Part shown: piece by piece, positions 50,586 through 59,575 of the stretch
Position numbering within the stretch: position 1 is the first letter of the stretch
How the letters are laid out: each line of letters begins with the position of its first letter
From: Phycicoccus endophyticus
GTDB taxonomy: Bacteria > Actinomycetota > Actinomycetes > Actinomycetales > Dermatophilaceae
Direction: 5' to 3'
DNA: 64,000 nucleotides
Assembly (NCBI RefSeq): GCF_011326735.1
Contig: NZ_JAANCN010000010.1
Span: forward strand, 1-64,000
Translations under genes and position numbers: made by a program
The notes under the pieces: model-generated
The model's input: only the letters and a program-made list of their open reading frames with translations
Told to the model about the DNA's origin: nothing
Databases searched by the model: none

Positions 50586-51569
50586 GTGCGCCGCATCGTG
50601 CTCGGGGTGGCGCTGCAGGTCGCGCTGCTCACGGTCGTGGCCGTGGGGGCGGCCGCCGCGGCCGTCGTCGCGCTGCCCCGACCCAGCCGGGAGGACCCCG
50701 GGTCGTGGGTGCTGCCCGGTGCCGTCGCCGGCGGCGCGCTCGCGCTCTCGGTGCTCGGCGCCCTCTGGCTCGGGGAGCGCAGCGCGGTCCGGGTGTCGGG
50801 GCTGCTCGAGACGCTGCGCCAGCGGGTCGAGCGGCTCAACGCCGGCGACCGCCCGGTGCCGCTGGACTCGGGGATCGCCGAGGTCGACCGGCTCGACGCC
50901 GAGCTGGTCCGGGGGGCCCAGCAGGGCGCTCGCCGGCTCGCCTCCGAGCGCGACTTCGCCGCGGACGCCTCCCACCAGCTGCGGACCCCGCTCACCGCAC
51001 TGCTCATGCGGCTCGAGGAGATCAGCGCCACCGACGACCTCGGCGTCGTCGCGGAGGAGTCGGCCATCGCCATCGACCAGGTCGAGCGGCTCAGCAACGT
51101 CGTCGACGACCTCATGACGCGCACCCGGCACGGCGCGGAGGCCAACCCCTCGGTCTCGCTGGACTCGGTGATCGCCGGGCTGCAGCGGGAGTGGCAGCCG
51201 GCCTTCGCCCAGGCGCGGCGGAGCATCAAGGTGAGCGGTGAGCGGGGGCTTGTCGTGCGCGCGACGCCGGTCGCGCTCGGCCAGATCCTCACGACGCTGC
51301 TGGAGAACTCGCTCGCCTACGGGCGGGGCACCGTCGAGGTGAACGCCCGCCGGGCCGGACCCTCGGTCGTCATCGAGGTGAGCGACGCCGGCGACGGGGT
51401 CCCGGCGGCGATCGCGCCCCACATCTTCGAGCGCTCGGTGTCCTCCTCCGGCTCCGGGCTCGGGCTCTCGCTCGCGCGGGACCTCGCCGAGGCCGCGGGC
51501 GGCCGGCTCGAGCTGGCCCGGGCGACCCCGCCGGTGTTCGCGCTGTTCCTCTCGGTGAGCCAGACCTGA
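50586..51569 (+). CDS. Sensor histidine kinase
   Basis: This 327-residue kinase has two N-terminal membrane helices with almost no extracytoplasmic loop, a short HAMP-like linker, the phospho-acceptor histidine (H130 in DASHQLRTPL) and a HATPase domain (LENSLAYG, VSDAGDGVP, GSGLGLSLARDLAE). The absence of a sensory loop suggests it senses within the membrane or through a partner. The start is GTG, six bases after the regulator stop. Confidence 0.91.
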   Translation: MRRIVLGVALQVALLTVVAVGAAAAAVVALPRPSREDPGSWVLPGAVAGGALALSVLGALWLGERSAVRVSGLLETLRQRVERLNAGDRPVPLDSGIAEVDRLDAELVRGAQQGARRLASERDFAADASHQLRTPLTALLMRLEEISATDDLGVVAEESAIAIDQVERLSNVVDDLMTRTRHGAEANPSVSLDSVIAGLQREWQPAFAQARRSIKVSGERGLVVRATPVALGQILTTLLENSLAYGRGTVEVNARRAGPSVVIEVSDAGDGVPAAIAPHIFERSVSSSGSGLGLSLARDLAEAAGGRLELARATPPVFALFLSVSQT

Positions 51570-51585
51570 GGGCCGGGGCCCTCAG
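51566..51585. terminator. Bidirectional hairpin spanning both stop codons
   Basis: CTGAGGGCC (51566-51574) and GGCCCTCAG (51577-51585) form a perfect stem with a minimal loop between the convergent kinase and GtrA genes. Both stop codons lie in the stem, as at 4462-4490. Confidence 0.6.
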
Positions 51586-52058
51586 AGCGGCTCGTGGGCG
51601 AAGACGAGCCGCCGGTAGGCCCAGAAGCGGAACAAGGTGCCGAGCCCGATCCCGAGGACGGTGGCGACGTTGTCGGCGAGGGTGGAGTCCAGCCCGAGCG
51701 TGTAGTGCGAGAGCGCGAGCACGAGCGCCGAGATCCCGAGCGCGACGAGGTTGACGCCGAAGAAGAGCCCGACCTCGTGGTGCATACGGCGGCTGCGACG
51801 GTGCCGGAAGGTCCACTGCCGGTTCCCCACCCAGGCCACCAGCGTGGCCACGGCGCCGGAGACGATCTTCGCGGTCGTCACCCGGTCGGCGAGGACGGTG
51901 TGCCAGAGGAGGTTCGCCAGGCCGAGGTCGACGACGAAGGCGACCGCCCCGACGACCCCGAACTTGATGACCTCCCGGTAGAGGACGTCGAGCGCCTCGC
52001 GCAGTGCCGCGACCGCACGGCCGAGGGGCCCCCGGGGGGGTGCGTCCTGGGCAGTCAC
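51582..52058 (-). CDS. GtrA-family membrane protein
   Basis: This 158-residue protein has four hydrophobic helices and the family start [20 protein letters not shown], with [11 protein letters not shown] between helices two and three. GtrA proteins are thought to flip lipid-linked sugars across the membrane for surface polysaccharide or teichoic-acid glycosylation. The start is GTG. It is divergent from purK by 42 bp, an arrangement I recall in other Micrococcales. Confidence 0.87.
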   Translation of the reverse strand: MTAQDAPPRGPLGRAVAALREALDVLYREVIKFGVVGAVAFVVDLGLANLLWHTVLADRVTTAKIVSGAVATLVAWVGNRQWTFRHRRSRRMHHEVGLFFGVNLVALGISALVLALSHYTLGLDSTLADNVATVLGIGLGTLFRFWAYRRLVFAHEPL

Positions 52059-52100
52059 CCGCGCAGCCTACCGAGGGCGGGCTGTCGATATCCTCACCCG

Positions 52101-53285
52101 GTGACCACCCCACGCCGCGCCCCCGGGGGCTTCCCCGTCGTGGGCATCGTCGGTGGGGGCCAGCTCGCCCGGATGTGCGCCGGGCCGGCGGCCGAGCTCG
52201 GGGTGACCCTGAGCGTCCTCGCCGAGGCCCCCGACGCCAGCGCCGCCCTCGTCGTGCCGAGCGCGCCGGTCGGCCACCACACCGACACCGATGCCGTCCT
52301 GCGGTTCGCCTCGGCCTGCGACGTCGTCACCTTCGACCACGAGCACGTGCCGCCCGAGGTGCTCGAGCGGCTCGTGGCCTCCGGGGTGGCGGTCCACCCG
52401 GCACCGGAGGCGCTGCGCTTCGCCCAGGACAAGCTCGCGATGCGCGAGCGGCTCGGCGGGCTCGGGGTGCCCTGCCCGCGGTGGGCCCGCGCCGACACGC
52501 TCGCCGACGTCGAGGCGTTCGGGCGGGAGGTCGGGTGGCCGCTCGTCGCCAAGACGCCGCGCGGTGGGTACGACGGGCGGGGGGTGCGGGTGGTCTCCGC
52601 GGCCACGGAGCTCGCCGAGTGGCTCGAGCGGGCGGCCACGACCGGCACCGGGCTGCTGCTCGAGGAGCGGGTCGACTTCCGGCGCGAGCTCGCGGTGCTC
52701 CTCGCGCGCAGCCCCTCCGGCCAGGCGGCGGCCTGGCCGGTCGTCGAGACGGTGCAGACCGACGGGATCTGCACCGAGGTGCTCGCACCCGCCCCCGGGC
52801 TCGACCCCGACCTGTCCGCCCGCGCCGTCGAGGCGGGGCTGCGGGTGGCCGGCGAGCTCGGGGTCACCGGTGTGCTCGCCGTCGAGCTGTTCGAGGTCGA
52901 GGATGCCGGCGGCGCGCCCGGGTTCGTCGTCAACGAGCTGGCGATGCGTCCGCACAACTCGGGGCACTGGTCGATGGACGGGGCGGTGACCGGGCAGTTC
53001 GAGCAGCACCTGCGGGCCGTGCTCGACCTGCCGCTGGGGTCCCCGCGCCCGCACGCGCCGTGGACCGTCATGGCCAACGTGCTCGGCGGCGACTACCCGC
53101 AGCTCTACCCGGCCTACCGGCACGTCATGGCCCGCGACCCCGAGGTCAAGGTGCACCTCTACGGCAAAGACGTGCGCCCCGGGCGCAAGATCGGGCACGT
53201 CAACGTCTCCGGCGGCGACCTGGCCGACCTGCGCGAGCGCGCGGTCCACGCCGCCGACTACCTCACAGGAGTGGTGACGCAGTGA
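52101..53285 (+). CDS. purK: N5-carboxyaminoimidazole ribonucleotide synthase
   Basis: PurK uses ATP and bicarbonate to carboxylate 5-aminoimidazole ribonucleotide on N5, step six of purine synthesis. This 394-residue ATP-grasp enzyme begins [15 protein letters not shown] and has [12 protein letters not shown] and [13 protein letters not shown]. The start is GTG. It overlaps purE by four bases, so the pair is a coupled operon. Confidence 0.95.
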   Translation: MTTPRRAPGGFPVVGIVGGGQLARMCAGPAAELGVTLSVLAEAPDASAALVVPSAPVGHHTDTDAVLRFASACDVVTFDHEHVPPEVLERLVASGVAVHPAPEALRFAQDKLAMRERLGGLGVPCPRWARADTLADVEAFGREVGWPLVAKTPRGGYDGRGVRVVSAATELAEWLERAATTGTGLLLEERVDFRRELAVLLARSPSGQAAAWPVVETVQTDGICTEVLAPAPGLDPDLSARAVEAGLRVAGELGVTGVLAVELFEVEDAGGAPGFVVNELAMRPHNSGHWSMDGAVTGQFEQHLRAVLDLPLGSPRPHAPWTVMANVLGGDYPQLYPAYRHVMARDPEVKVHLYGKDVRPGRKIGHVNVSGGDLADLRERAVHAADYLTGVVTQ

Positions 53286-53809
53286 GCAGCACAGCGCCCG
53301 TCGTCGGCGTCGTCATGGGATCGGACTCGGACTGGCCGGTCATGGAGGCCGCCGTCACCGCGCTCGAGGAGCTCGGGGTCGCCTGCGAGGTCGACGTCGT
53401 CTCGGCGCACCGGATGCCCCAGGAGATGCTCCGGTACGGCGCGAGCGCCGAGGAGCGTGGCCTGCGCGTCCTCGTCGCCGGCGCCGGCGGTGCCGCGCAC
53501 CTGCCGGGGATGCTCGCGGCCGTGACCTCGCTGCCGGTGGTCGGCGTGCCGGTGCCGCTGGCGCACCTCGACGGGCTGGACTCGCTGCTCTCGATCGTCC
53601 AGATGCCGGCGGGCGTGCCGGTGGCCACCGTCTCGGTCGGCGGTGCCCGCAACGCCGGCCTGCTCGCGGCCCGCATCCTCGGTGCCGGTGAGGGTCCCGA
53701 GGCCGAGCGGCTGCGCGCCGCGACGGGGCGCCTGCGGGAGGACCTGCGGGAGACGGCGCACGCCAAGGGCGCTGCCCTGCGCGCCCGCCGTGGGCAGGCC
53801 GAGGGCTGA
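53282..53809 (+). CDS. purE: N5-carboxyaminoimidazole ribonucleotide mutase
   Basis: PurE moves the carboxyl group made by PurK from N5 to C4. This 175-residue protein has the nucleotide-binding GSDSDW, SAHRMP with the catalytic histidine, and [10 protein letters not shown], the class I pattern. The GTG start overlaps the purK stop (GTGA). Confidence 0.95.
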   Translation: MSSTAPVVGVVMGSDSDWPVMEAAVTALEELGVACEVDVVSAHRMPQEMLRYGASAEERGLRVLVAGAGGAAHLPGMLAAVTSLPVVGVPVPLAHLDGLDSLLSIVQMPAGVPVATVSVGGARNAGLLAARILGAGEGPEAERLRAATGRLREDLRETAHAKGAALRARRGQAEG

Positions 53810-53833
53810 GCCGCCCACGGCCGGCCGCTCAGC
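53805..53833. terminator. Possible hairpin after purE
   Basis: GCTGAGC (53805-53811) and GCTCAGC (53827-53833) form a seven-bp stem that includes the purE stop, between purE and the convergent CoA-binding protein gene. Confidence 0.4.
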
Positions 53834-53839
53834 GCACCG

Positions 53840-54307
53840 TCAGCGCACCATGCCGTCGCTGCGCACCCGGGGCCACTCGATCATCGGGCAGGTGTCCATG
53901 ACGACGGCCAGGCCGGCCCGGCGCGCCCGCCGGGCCGCCTCGGCGTCGACGACGCCGAGCTGCATCCACACGGCGTCGATGGTCAGGCGGTCCTTGTGCT
54001 CGATCACCTCGTCGACGACCGCGCCGACGTGCTCGGAGGCGACGAAGCAGTCGACGACCTTGATGTCCTGGTCGGGGATGTCGGCGATCGAGGCGTAGCC
54101 CTGCGCACCGTGGACGGTCTCGGCCTTGGGGTGGACCGGGATGATCGGCTTGCCCAGCTCGACGGTCAGCCAGCGCGAGACCGACCACGCCGGCCGGCTG
54201 CGGTTGTCCGACAGCCCGACGACGACCCAGATGCCGGGGTCCATGAGCAGCTCGCGGATGAGGGTCTCGTCGTTCTGGTGCTGCAGTGCGCCCATGGCCC
54301 ACATCAT
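53840..54307 (-). CDS. CoA-binding domain protein (YccU-like)
   Basis: This 155-residue single-domain protein has the Rossmann-like CoA-binding fold of succinyl-CoA synthetase alpha (VVVGLSDNRSRPAW, PIIPVHPKAETV, VWMQLGVVD). It has no catalytic domain. The role of such stand-alone proteins is unsettled. The start may be either of two adjacent ATG codons (54307, 54304), which follow a GGAG site, or a third ATG at 54295. Confidence 0.85.
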   Translation of the reverse strand: MMWAMGALQHQNDETLIRELLMDPGIWVVVGLSDNRSRPAWSVSRWLTVELGKPIIPVHPKAETVHGAQGYASIADIPDQDIKVVDCFVASEHVGAVVDEVIEHKDRLTIDAVWMQLGVVDAEAARRARRAGLAVVMDTCPMIEWPRVRSDGMVR

Positions 54308-54350
54308 GCCCGCTCCGGCGGCCCGGGAAACAGGTCCGGGAGGGCTCGGC

Positions 54351-55520
54351 TCAGTCGCTGCCGAAGAGGTCGCGGGTGTAGACCCGGTCGGCGACGTCGG
54401 CCAGCTCGGGCACCCGGCGGTTGGCGACGATGACGTCGGCCCGTTCCTTGAGCTCCTCGAGCGAGACGACGGGCGAGCCGTAGAAGGTGTCCTCGCCGAG
54501 CTCGGGCTCGTGGACGAGGACCTCCACGCCCTTGGCCTTGATCCGCTTCATGACCCCCTGGATGCTGCTGCTGCGGAAGTTGTCCGACCCGGACTTCATG
54601 ATGAGCCGGTGGATGCCCACGACCCGGGGCTCGCGCGCGAGGATGTCGGTGGCGACGAAGTCCTTGCGCGTGGTGTTGGCGTCGACGATCGCCCGGATGA
54701 GGGTCTGGGGGACGTCGGCGTAGTTGGCCAGCAGCTGCTTGGTGTCCTTGGGCAGGCAGTAGCCGCCGTAGCCGAAGCTCGGGTTGTTGTAGTGCGTGCC
54801 GATCCGGGGGTCGAGGCCGACGCCGTCGATGATCTCCCGCGGGTCGAGGCCGTGGGTGGCCGCGTAGGTGTCGAGCTCGTTGAAGTACGCCACCCGCATC
54901 GCGAGGTAGGTGTTGGCGAACAGCTTGATCGCCTCGGCCTCGGTGCTGCCCGTGAGCAGGACCGGGACCTCGTCGTCGAGGGCGGCGTCGGCGAGCAGCC
55001 GGGCGACGCGCTCGCCGGCCGGGCCGCGGTCGCCGACGACGACCCGGGAGGGGTGCAGGTTGTCGTGCAGCGCCCGGCCCTCGCGCAGGAACTCGGGGGA
55101 GAAGATGACCTGGTCGGTACCGAGCTGCTCGCGCAGACCCTGGGTGAAGCCGACCGGCACGGTCGACTTCACGACGACGGTCGCCCGCGGCTCGAGCCCG
55201 ACGACGTCCCGGGCCACCTGCTCGACACTGCTCGTGTCGAAGTAGTTGGTCTGCTCGTCGTAGTTGGTCGGGGTGGCGACGATGACGACGTCGCTGCCCG
55301 GGTAGGCCTCGCGCGGGTCGGTCGTCGCCTGCAGCCGCAGCCCGCCGGACCGCAGTTGCTCCTCGATGTCGGGGTCGTGGATCGGGCTGCGTCCGGCCCG
55401 GAGCAGCTCGACCCGCTCCGGGGCGATGTCGTAGGCGACGACGTCGTGCTGGCGGGCGAGCAGGACGGCCAGCGAGAGCCCGACGTAGGAGGTCCCGACG
55501 ACGCAGATGCGATGGGTCAC
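54351..55520 (-). CDS. ugd: UDP-glucose 6-dehydrogenase-type nucleotide-sugar dehydrogenase
   Basis: This 389-residue enzyme oxidises a UDP-hexose at C6 to the uronic acid with two NAD+. It has the NAD motif [23 protein letters not shown], and the catalytic cysteine in [10 protein letters not shown] (C255). It is of the shorter group with a truncated dimer helix. The start is GTG. UDP-glucuronate would feed surface polysaccharide, fitting the LCP and exporter genes a few kilobases away. Confidence 0.92.
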   Translation of the reverse strand: MTHRICVVGTSYVGLSLAVLLARQHDVVAYDIAPERVELLRAGRSPIHDPDIEEQLRSGGLRLQATTDPREAYPGSDVVIVATPTNYDEQTNYFDTSSVEQVARDVVGLEPRATVVVKSTVPVGFTQGLREQLGTDQVIFSPEFLREGRALHDNLHPSRVVVGDRGPAGERVARLLADAALDDEVPVLLTGSTEAEAIKLFANTYLAMRVAYFNELDTYAATHGLDPREIIDGVGLDPRIGTHYNNPSFGYGGYCLPKDTKQLLANYADVPQTLIRAIVDANTTRKDFVATDILAREPRVVGIHRLIMKSGSDNFRSSSIQGVMKRIKAKGVEVLVHEPELGEDTFYGSPVVSLEELKERADVIVANRRVPELADVADRVYTRDLFGSD

Positions 55521-55649
55521 GGCGCCCAGCGTAGAGGCCCGCGCCGGTCACCGCCGAGACCGCCCCGCACGCGGTGCCCGCGGCCCCCGGGTGCCGGCCA
55601 CCGTGCCTCGGGCATGATCGGGGGCGGACCCCGACACCGAGGAGATCGC

Positions 55650-56711
55650 ATGAAGTTCGGACTGTTCATCCCGCAGGGCTGGCGCCACGACCTCGTCGGC
55701 GTCGACCCCGCCCAGCACTGGGGCGTCATGGCGGGTCTCGCGCGGCGGGCCGACGGGATCGAGGACTGGTCCTCGATCTGGGTCTACGACCACTTCCACC
55801 CCGTGCCCCGCCCGACCGAGGCCGGCGTGCACGAGGCCTGGTCGCTCATGGCCGCCTTCGCCGGGGTGACCGGGCGGGTGCGCCTCGGGCAGATGTGCAC
55901 CTGCATGTCCTACCGCGAGCCGACCTACCTGGCGAAGGTGGCGGCGACCGTCGACGCGGTCTCGGAGGGGCGGCTCGAGATGGGCATCGGGGCCGGCTGG
56001 TACGAGCACGAGTGGCGCGCCTACGGCTACGGCTTCCCGGGCGCGGGGGAGCGCCTGGCCCGGCTGCGCGAGGGCGTCGAGGTCATGCGCCAGATGTGGA
56101 CCACCGGCCGGGCGACGTTCGCCGGGGAGCACTACACCGTCGACGGCGCGATGTGCTTCCCCCAGCCCCTCCAGGGGACCTCGGTGCCGGGGTCGCGGGC
56201 CAACGGGATCCCGCTGTGGGTCGCCGGCGGCGGGGAGCGCAAGACCCTGCGGATCGCCGCCGAGTACGCCGACTACACGAACTTCTCCGGGATGCCCGAG
56301 GAGTTCAGCCACAAGTCGCAGGTCCTGCAGGAGCACTGCCGGGACATCGGGCGCGAGTACGACGAGATCGTGCGCAGCGCCAACTTCAACGTCGTCATCG
56401 GCCGGGACGAGCGCGAGGTCCGGGAGCGGCTGGCCTGGGTGCGCGACCACTACACCGCCGCCGGCCTGCCCGAGGACGTCGTCGAGTCCACCGTGCGCAG
56501 CTTCGAGGAGGGCCCGCTCGTCGGCACCCCGGAGCAGGTGCTCGAGGCGCTCGCCGACCTCGAGCGGCGGGGCATGACGTACGCCGTGACGTACTTCGTC
56601 GAGCAGGCCTACGACCTCAGCGGTGTCGAGCTCTTCGAGCGGGAGGTGCTGCCCGAGCTCGTGGACCGGGAGCGGCACGGTCACCTGTGGCACCTGCTGC
56701 GGGGCGAGTGA
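55650..56711 (+). CDS. LLM-class F420-dependent oxidoreductase
   Basis: This 353-residue protein is a luciferase-like TIM barrel of the subgroup that uses coenzyme F420. It begins MKFGLFIPQGW, with YDHFHPVPRP, GIGAGWYEHEWRAYG and IPLWVAGGGERKTLRIAAEYADYTN (in two parts) forming the flavin site. A GAGGAG site lies five bases before the ATG. Reductions of varied substrates are known in the family and this one is unassigned. It is followed closely by an acyl-CoA dehydrogenase gene. Confidence 0.87.
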   Translation: MKFGLFIPQGWRHDLVGVDPAQHWGVMAGLARRADGIEDWSSIWVYDHFHPVPRPTEAGVHEAWSLMAAFAGVTGRVRLGQMCTCMSYREPTYLAKVAATVDAVSEGRLEMGIGAGWYEHEWRAYGYGFPGAGERLARLREGVEVMRQMWTTGRATFAGEHYTVDGAMCFPQPLQGTSVPGSRANGIPLWVAGGGERKTLRIAAEYADYTNFSGMPEEFSHKSQVLQEHCRDIGREYDEIVRSANFNVVIGRDEREVRERLAWVRDHYTAAGLPEDVVESTVRSFEEGPLVGTPEQVLEALADLERRGMTYAVTYFVEQAYDLSGVELFEREVLPELVDRERHGHLWHLLRGE

Positions 56712-56743
56712 CGGCTCGGCGTGCCGGCGGTCGGTACCGGCCA

Positions 56744-56749
56744 GTAACA
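56744..56749 (+). promoter_or_regulatory. -10 box for a leaderless acyl-CoA dehydrogenase transcript
   Basis: TAACAT ends eight bases before the ATG at 56758, about the spacing of a leaderless start. The in-frame ATG at 56749 lies inside the box and is therefore less likely to be used. Confidence 0.4.
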
Positions 56750-56757
56750 TGGAGGGC

Positions 56758-57924
56758 ATGAGCGGCGCCGCGGACTTCGACACCTACCGGCTCTCCGAGG
56801 ACCACGAGGCCGTCCGCGAGGCGGTCCGGGCGCTCGCGGAGGACAAGATCAAGCCCTTCGCGGCCCAGGTCGACGAGGAGTCCCGCTACCCCCAGGAGGC
56901 GCACGACGCCCTCGTCGCGGCCGACTTCTTCGCGCCCCACGTGCCCGAGCAGTACGGCGGGGTCGGGGCCGACGCCCTCGCGACGTGCATCGTCATCGAG
57001 GAGGTCGCCCGGGTCTGTGCGTCCTCGAGCCTGATCCCCGCCGTCAACAAGCTCGGGTCGATGCCGCTGCTGCTCGCCGGCAGCGAGGAGCTCAAGGGGC
57101 GCTACCTGCCGCCGCTCGCCCGGGGGGAGTCGACCTTCTCCTACGGCCTCTCCGAGCGCGAGGCGGGCTCGGACACCGCCGCGATGCGCACCCGCGCCGT
57201 GCGCGAGGGCGAGGACTGGGTCCTCTCCGGGCAGAAGTCGTGGATCACCAACGCCGGGGTCTCGCAGTACTACACGGTCCTCGCGGTCACCGACCCCGAG
57301 GGGCGGCGGGGCAACAACGTCACGGCCTTCGTCGTCGAGCAGTCCGACGAGGGCTTCTCGGTCGGGGAGAAGGAGCGCAAGCTCGGCATCAAGGGCTCGC
57401 CGACGCGCGAGCTGCACTTCGACTCCTGCCGCATCCCCGGTGACCGCGTCGTCGGCGAGGTCGGGGCCGGGCTCAAGCTGGCGCTGGCGACCCTGGACCA
57501 CACCCGGGTGACCATCGGCGCCCAGGCGGTCGGTATCGCCCAGGGCGCCCTCGACGAGGCGCTCGCCTACGTCAAGGAGCGCCGGCAGTTCGGCCGTGCG
57601 GTCGCCGAGTTCCAGGGCGTGCAGTTCATGCTCGCCGACATGGCGATGCAGCTCGAGGCGGCCCGGCAGCTCGTCTACGTCGCGGCGGCCAAGTCCGAGC
57701 GCGGCGAGCCCGACCTGCCGTTCTTCGGTGCGGCCGCCAAGGCGTTCGCGAGCGATGTCGCCATGCGGGTCACCACCGACGCCGTCCAGCTGCTCGGCGG
57801 TGCGGGCTACACCCGGGACTTCCCCCTGGAGCGGATGATGCGCGACGCGAAGATCACCCAGATCTACGAGGGCACCAACCAGGTGCAGCGCATCGTCATG
57901 GCCCGCCAGCTCCTCGGGGGCTGA
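56758..57924 (+). CDS. Acyl-CoA dehydrogenase, short-chain type
   Basis: This 388-residue flavoenzyme has YGLSEREAGSDTAAM, WITNAGVS, RRQFGRAVAEFQ and the catalytic base in IYEGTNQVQR (E371), the position of short/medium-chain enzymes. It is clearly distinct from the acyl-CoA dehydrogenase at 30.4 kb. It stands alone, convergent with an LCP gene. Its acyl substrate is not evident. Confidence 0.9.
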   Translation: MSGAADFDTYRLSEDHEAVREAVRALAEDKIKPFAAQVDEESRYPQEAHDALVAADFFAPHVPEQYGGVGADALATCIVIEEVARVCASSSLIPAVNKLGSMPLLLAGSEELKGRYLPPLARGESTFSYGLSEREAGSDTAAMRTRAVREGEDWVLSGQKSWITNAGVSQYYTVLAVTDPEGRRGNNVTAFVVEQSDEGFSVGEKERKLGIKGSPTRELHFDSCRIPGDRVVGEVGAGLKLALATLDHTRVTIGAQAVGIAQGALDEALAYVKERRQFGRAVAEFQGVQFMLADMAMQLEAARQLVYVAAAKSERGEPDLPFFGAAAKAFASDVAMRVTTDAVQLLGGAGYTRDFPLERMMRDAKITQIYEGTNQVQRIVMARQLLGG

Positions 57925-57948
57925 GTCCGCCTCTCGAGGCCGCGCCGG

Positions 57949-59469
57949 TCAGGAGGTCGAGCAGATGCTCTCGTTGGCCGGCCGGGTCGAGATGGTCGGC
58001 TGCGGGGACGGCTCGGTCGCGGTGACCGGCTGGTCGGGCAGCGGCTCGCTCCCGAGCCGGTTGGGGACCTCGACGACCGCGGGCGAGCCCGGTCCGAGCG
58101 TCACCCGGACGGTCTCGCCGAGGCCCTCGGCCTTGCGCACCGTCGCGCCCGGGAAGGCGGCCGCCACCGTGCGGGCCGCCTGCGCCTGGCCGGCCGAGTA
58201 CTCGACGAGCACCCCGTCCTCCACCTCGCCGGAGGCATCCCCGACCTGCACCGAGGCGAAGCCCTGCACGGTCAGGGCCGCGGCGCTCTGCCCGGCGAGC
58301 CCGCTGGTGCCCGAGGCGTTGAGCACGAGGACGTCGATGTCGTCGGGCGAGACGCTCAGCGCGCTGGCGCTCGGCGAGGGGGAGGGGGATCGCGTGGCCG
58401 CGGGCTCGTTGACCCGGTGGTCCTCGCGCAGCGACTCCCAGATAACCTCGGCGGAGTCCTGCCACTGCACCCGGTTGGGGTCTGCGGGGTAGGTCTCGTT
58501 GGGCACGGTGACGAACTCGATGTTCTCGAGGCCGATCTCCCGCACACTCTCGGCGAGGTCGCGCATCGTGCCCAGCCCGAAGTCCGGGTCGGTCGTCAGC
58601 GAGCGGGTGGCCGCGTCGAGGAAGCCGTAGAGGGCCGTGGGCCGGAAGAGCAGCCGGCTCGAGGTGGCCTCCTGGGCGACCGAGGACAGGAAGGCCTGCT
58701 GGCGCTTGATCCGGCCGAGGTCGGAGCCGTCGCCGACCGACTTGCGCACGCGCACGTAGGCCAGGGCCTGCTCGCCCTGGAGGGTGTGCGTGCCGGCGCT
58801 GAGCTGCAGCCCCGAGTCCTCGTCGTCGATCGCCTCCTCGGTGCACACCTCCACCCCCCCGAGCGCGTCGACCATGTCCTGGAAGCCGCGGAAGTCCACG
58901 ACCGCGTAGTGGTCGACGTAGACCCCGGTGTTGCCCTCGAGGGTGCGGATGAGGCAGCCGATCCCGCCGATCTGGTAGTTGTGGTTCCACTGCCGGGTGA
59001 CCCACTGGGTCTTCGGGGCGTCCGAGGAGCACTCCGGCGGCGCCGGTGTCATCGAGTCGCGGGGGATGGAGACCACGCTCGCCCACGTCCGGTCCTCGGA
59101 GAGGTGGACGAGCAGGTTGGTGTCGGAGTGGTCGCCGGGGTCGTCGGGTGACATGCCGATCTCGTTGTTGCCTTTGCCCTTACGGGTGTCGGAGCCGACG
59201 AGCAGGATGTTGACGGCGTCTGGGGCGGCCTGGGTCGGGCGGTCGGTGCCGATGGCGTCCGAGACGTCGACCTTGGTGATGTTCGCGTTGAGCCGCCACG
59301 CCGCGAGCAGCCCGGCGCCGCCACCGACGGCGAGCACCGCGACGACGGCCACGGCCACCCGGCGGCGCCACGGGTGGGCCCGTCGCGGGTGGTGGATGTC
59401 GCGCCGGCGCGGGTAGGCCTGCTGGAGGTCCGGCGTCGGGTCACCCTCGTGCGGCGTGGCGCCGTCCAC
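57949..59469 (-). CDS. LytR-CpsA-Psr ligase with LytR_C domain
   Basis: This 506-residue envelope protein has a basic cytoplasmic tail, one membrane helix near residues 38-57, an extracytoplasmic LCP domain (LLVGSDTRKG, VSIPRDSMTP, YVRVRKSVGDGSDLGRIKRQQ in parts) and a C-terminal LytR_C domain (DVLVLNASGTSGLAG) after a Ser/Pro linker. LCP proteins transfer lipid-linked polymers, such as arabinogalactan or teichoic-type polysaccharides, onto peptidoglycan. A GGGAGGGG site precedes the GTG. It is one of three LCP genes in 5 kb. Confidence 0.9.
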   Translation of the reverse strand: MDGATPHEGDPTPDLQQAYPRRRDIHHPRRAHPWRRRVAVAVVAVLAVGGGAGLLAAWRLNANITKVDVSDAIGTDRPTQAAPDAVNILLVGSDTRKGKGNNEIGMSPDDPGDHSDTNLLVHLSEDRTWASVVSIPRDSMTPAPPECSSDAPKTQWVTRQWNHNYQIGGIGCLIRTLEGNTGVYVDHYAVVDFRGFQDMVDALGGVEVCTEEAIDDEDSGLQLSAGTHTLQGEQALAYVRVRKSVGDGSDLGRIKRQQAFLSSVAQEATSSRLLFRPTALYGFLDAATRSLTTDPDFGLGTMRDLAESVREIGLENIEFVTVPNETYPADPNRVQWQDSAEVIWESLREDHRVNEPAATRSPSPSPSASALSVSPDDIDVLVLNASGTSGLAGQSAAALTVQGFASVQVGDASGEVEDGVLVEYSAGQAQAARTVAAAFPGATVRKAEGLGETVRVTLGPGSPAVVEVPNRLGSEPLPDQPVTATEPSPQPTISTRPANESICSTS

Positions 59470-59575
59470 CGACCCCTCCCTCCGTGTGCGTCAGGCCCCG
59501 CGGGCGCGGGACCGGGCGAGTGTAACGACCGGGGCTGGGGGCCGGCTGAGAGCCCGGCGGTGCCCCGGGGCGGGG

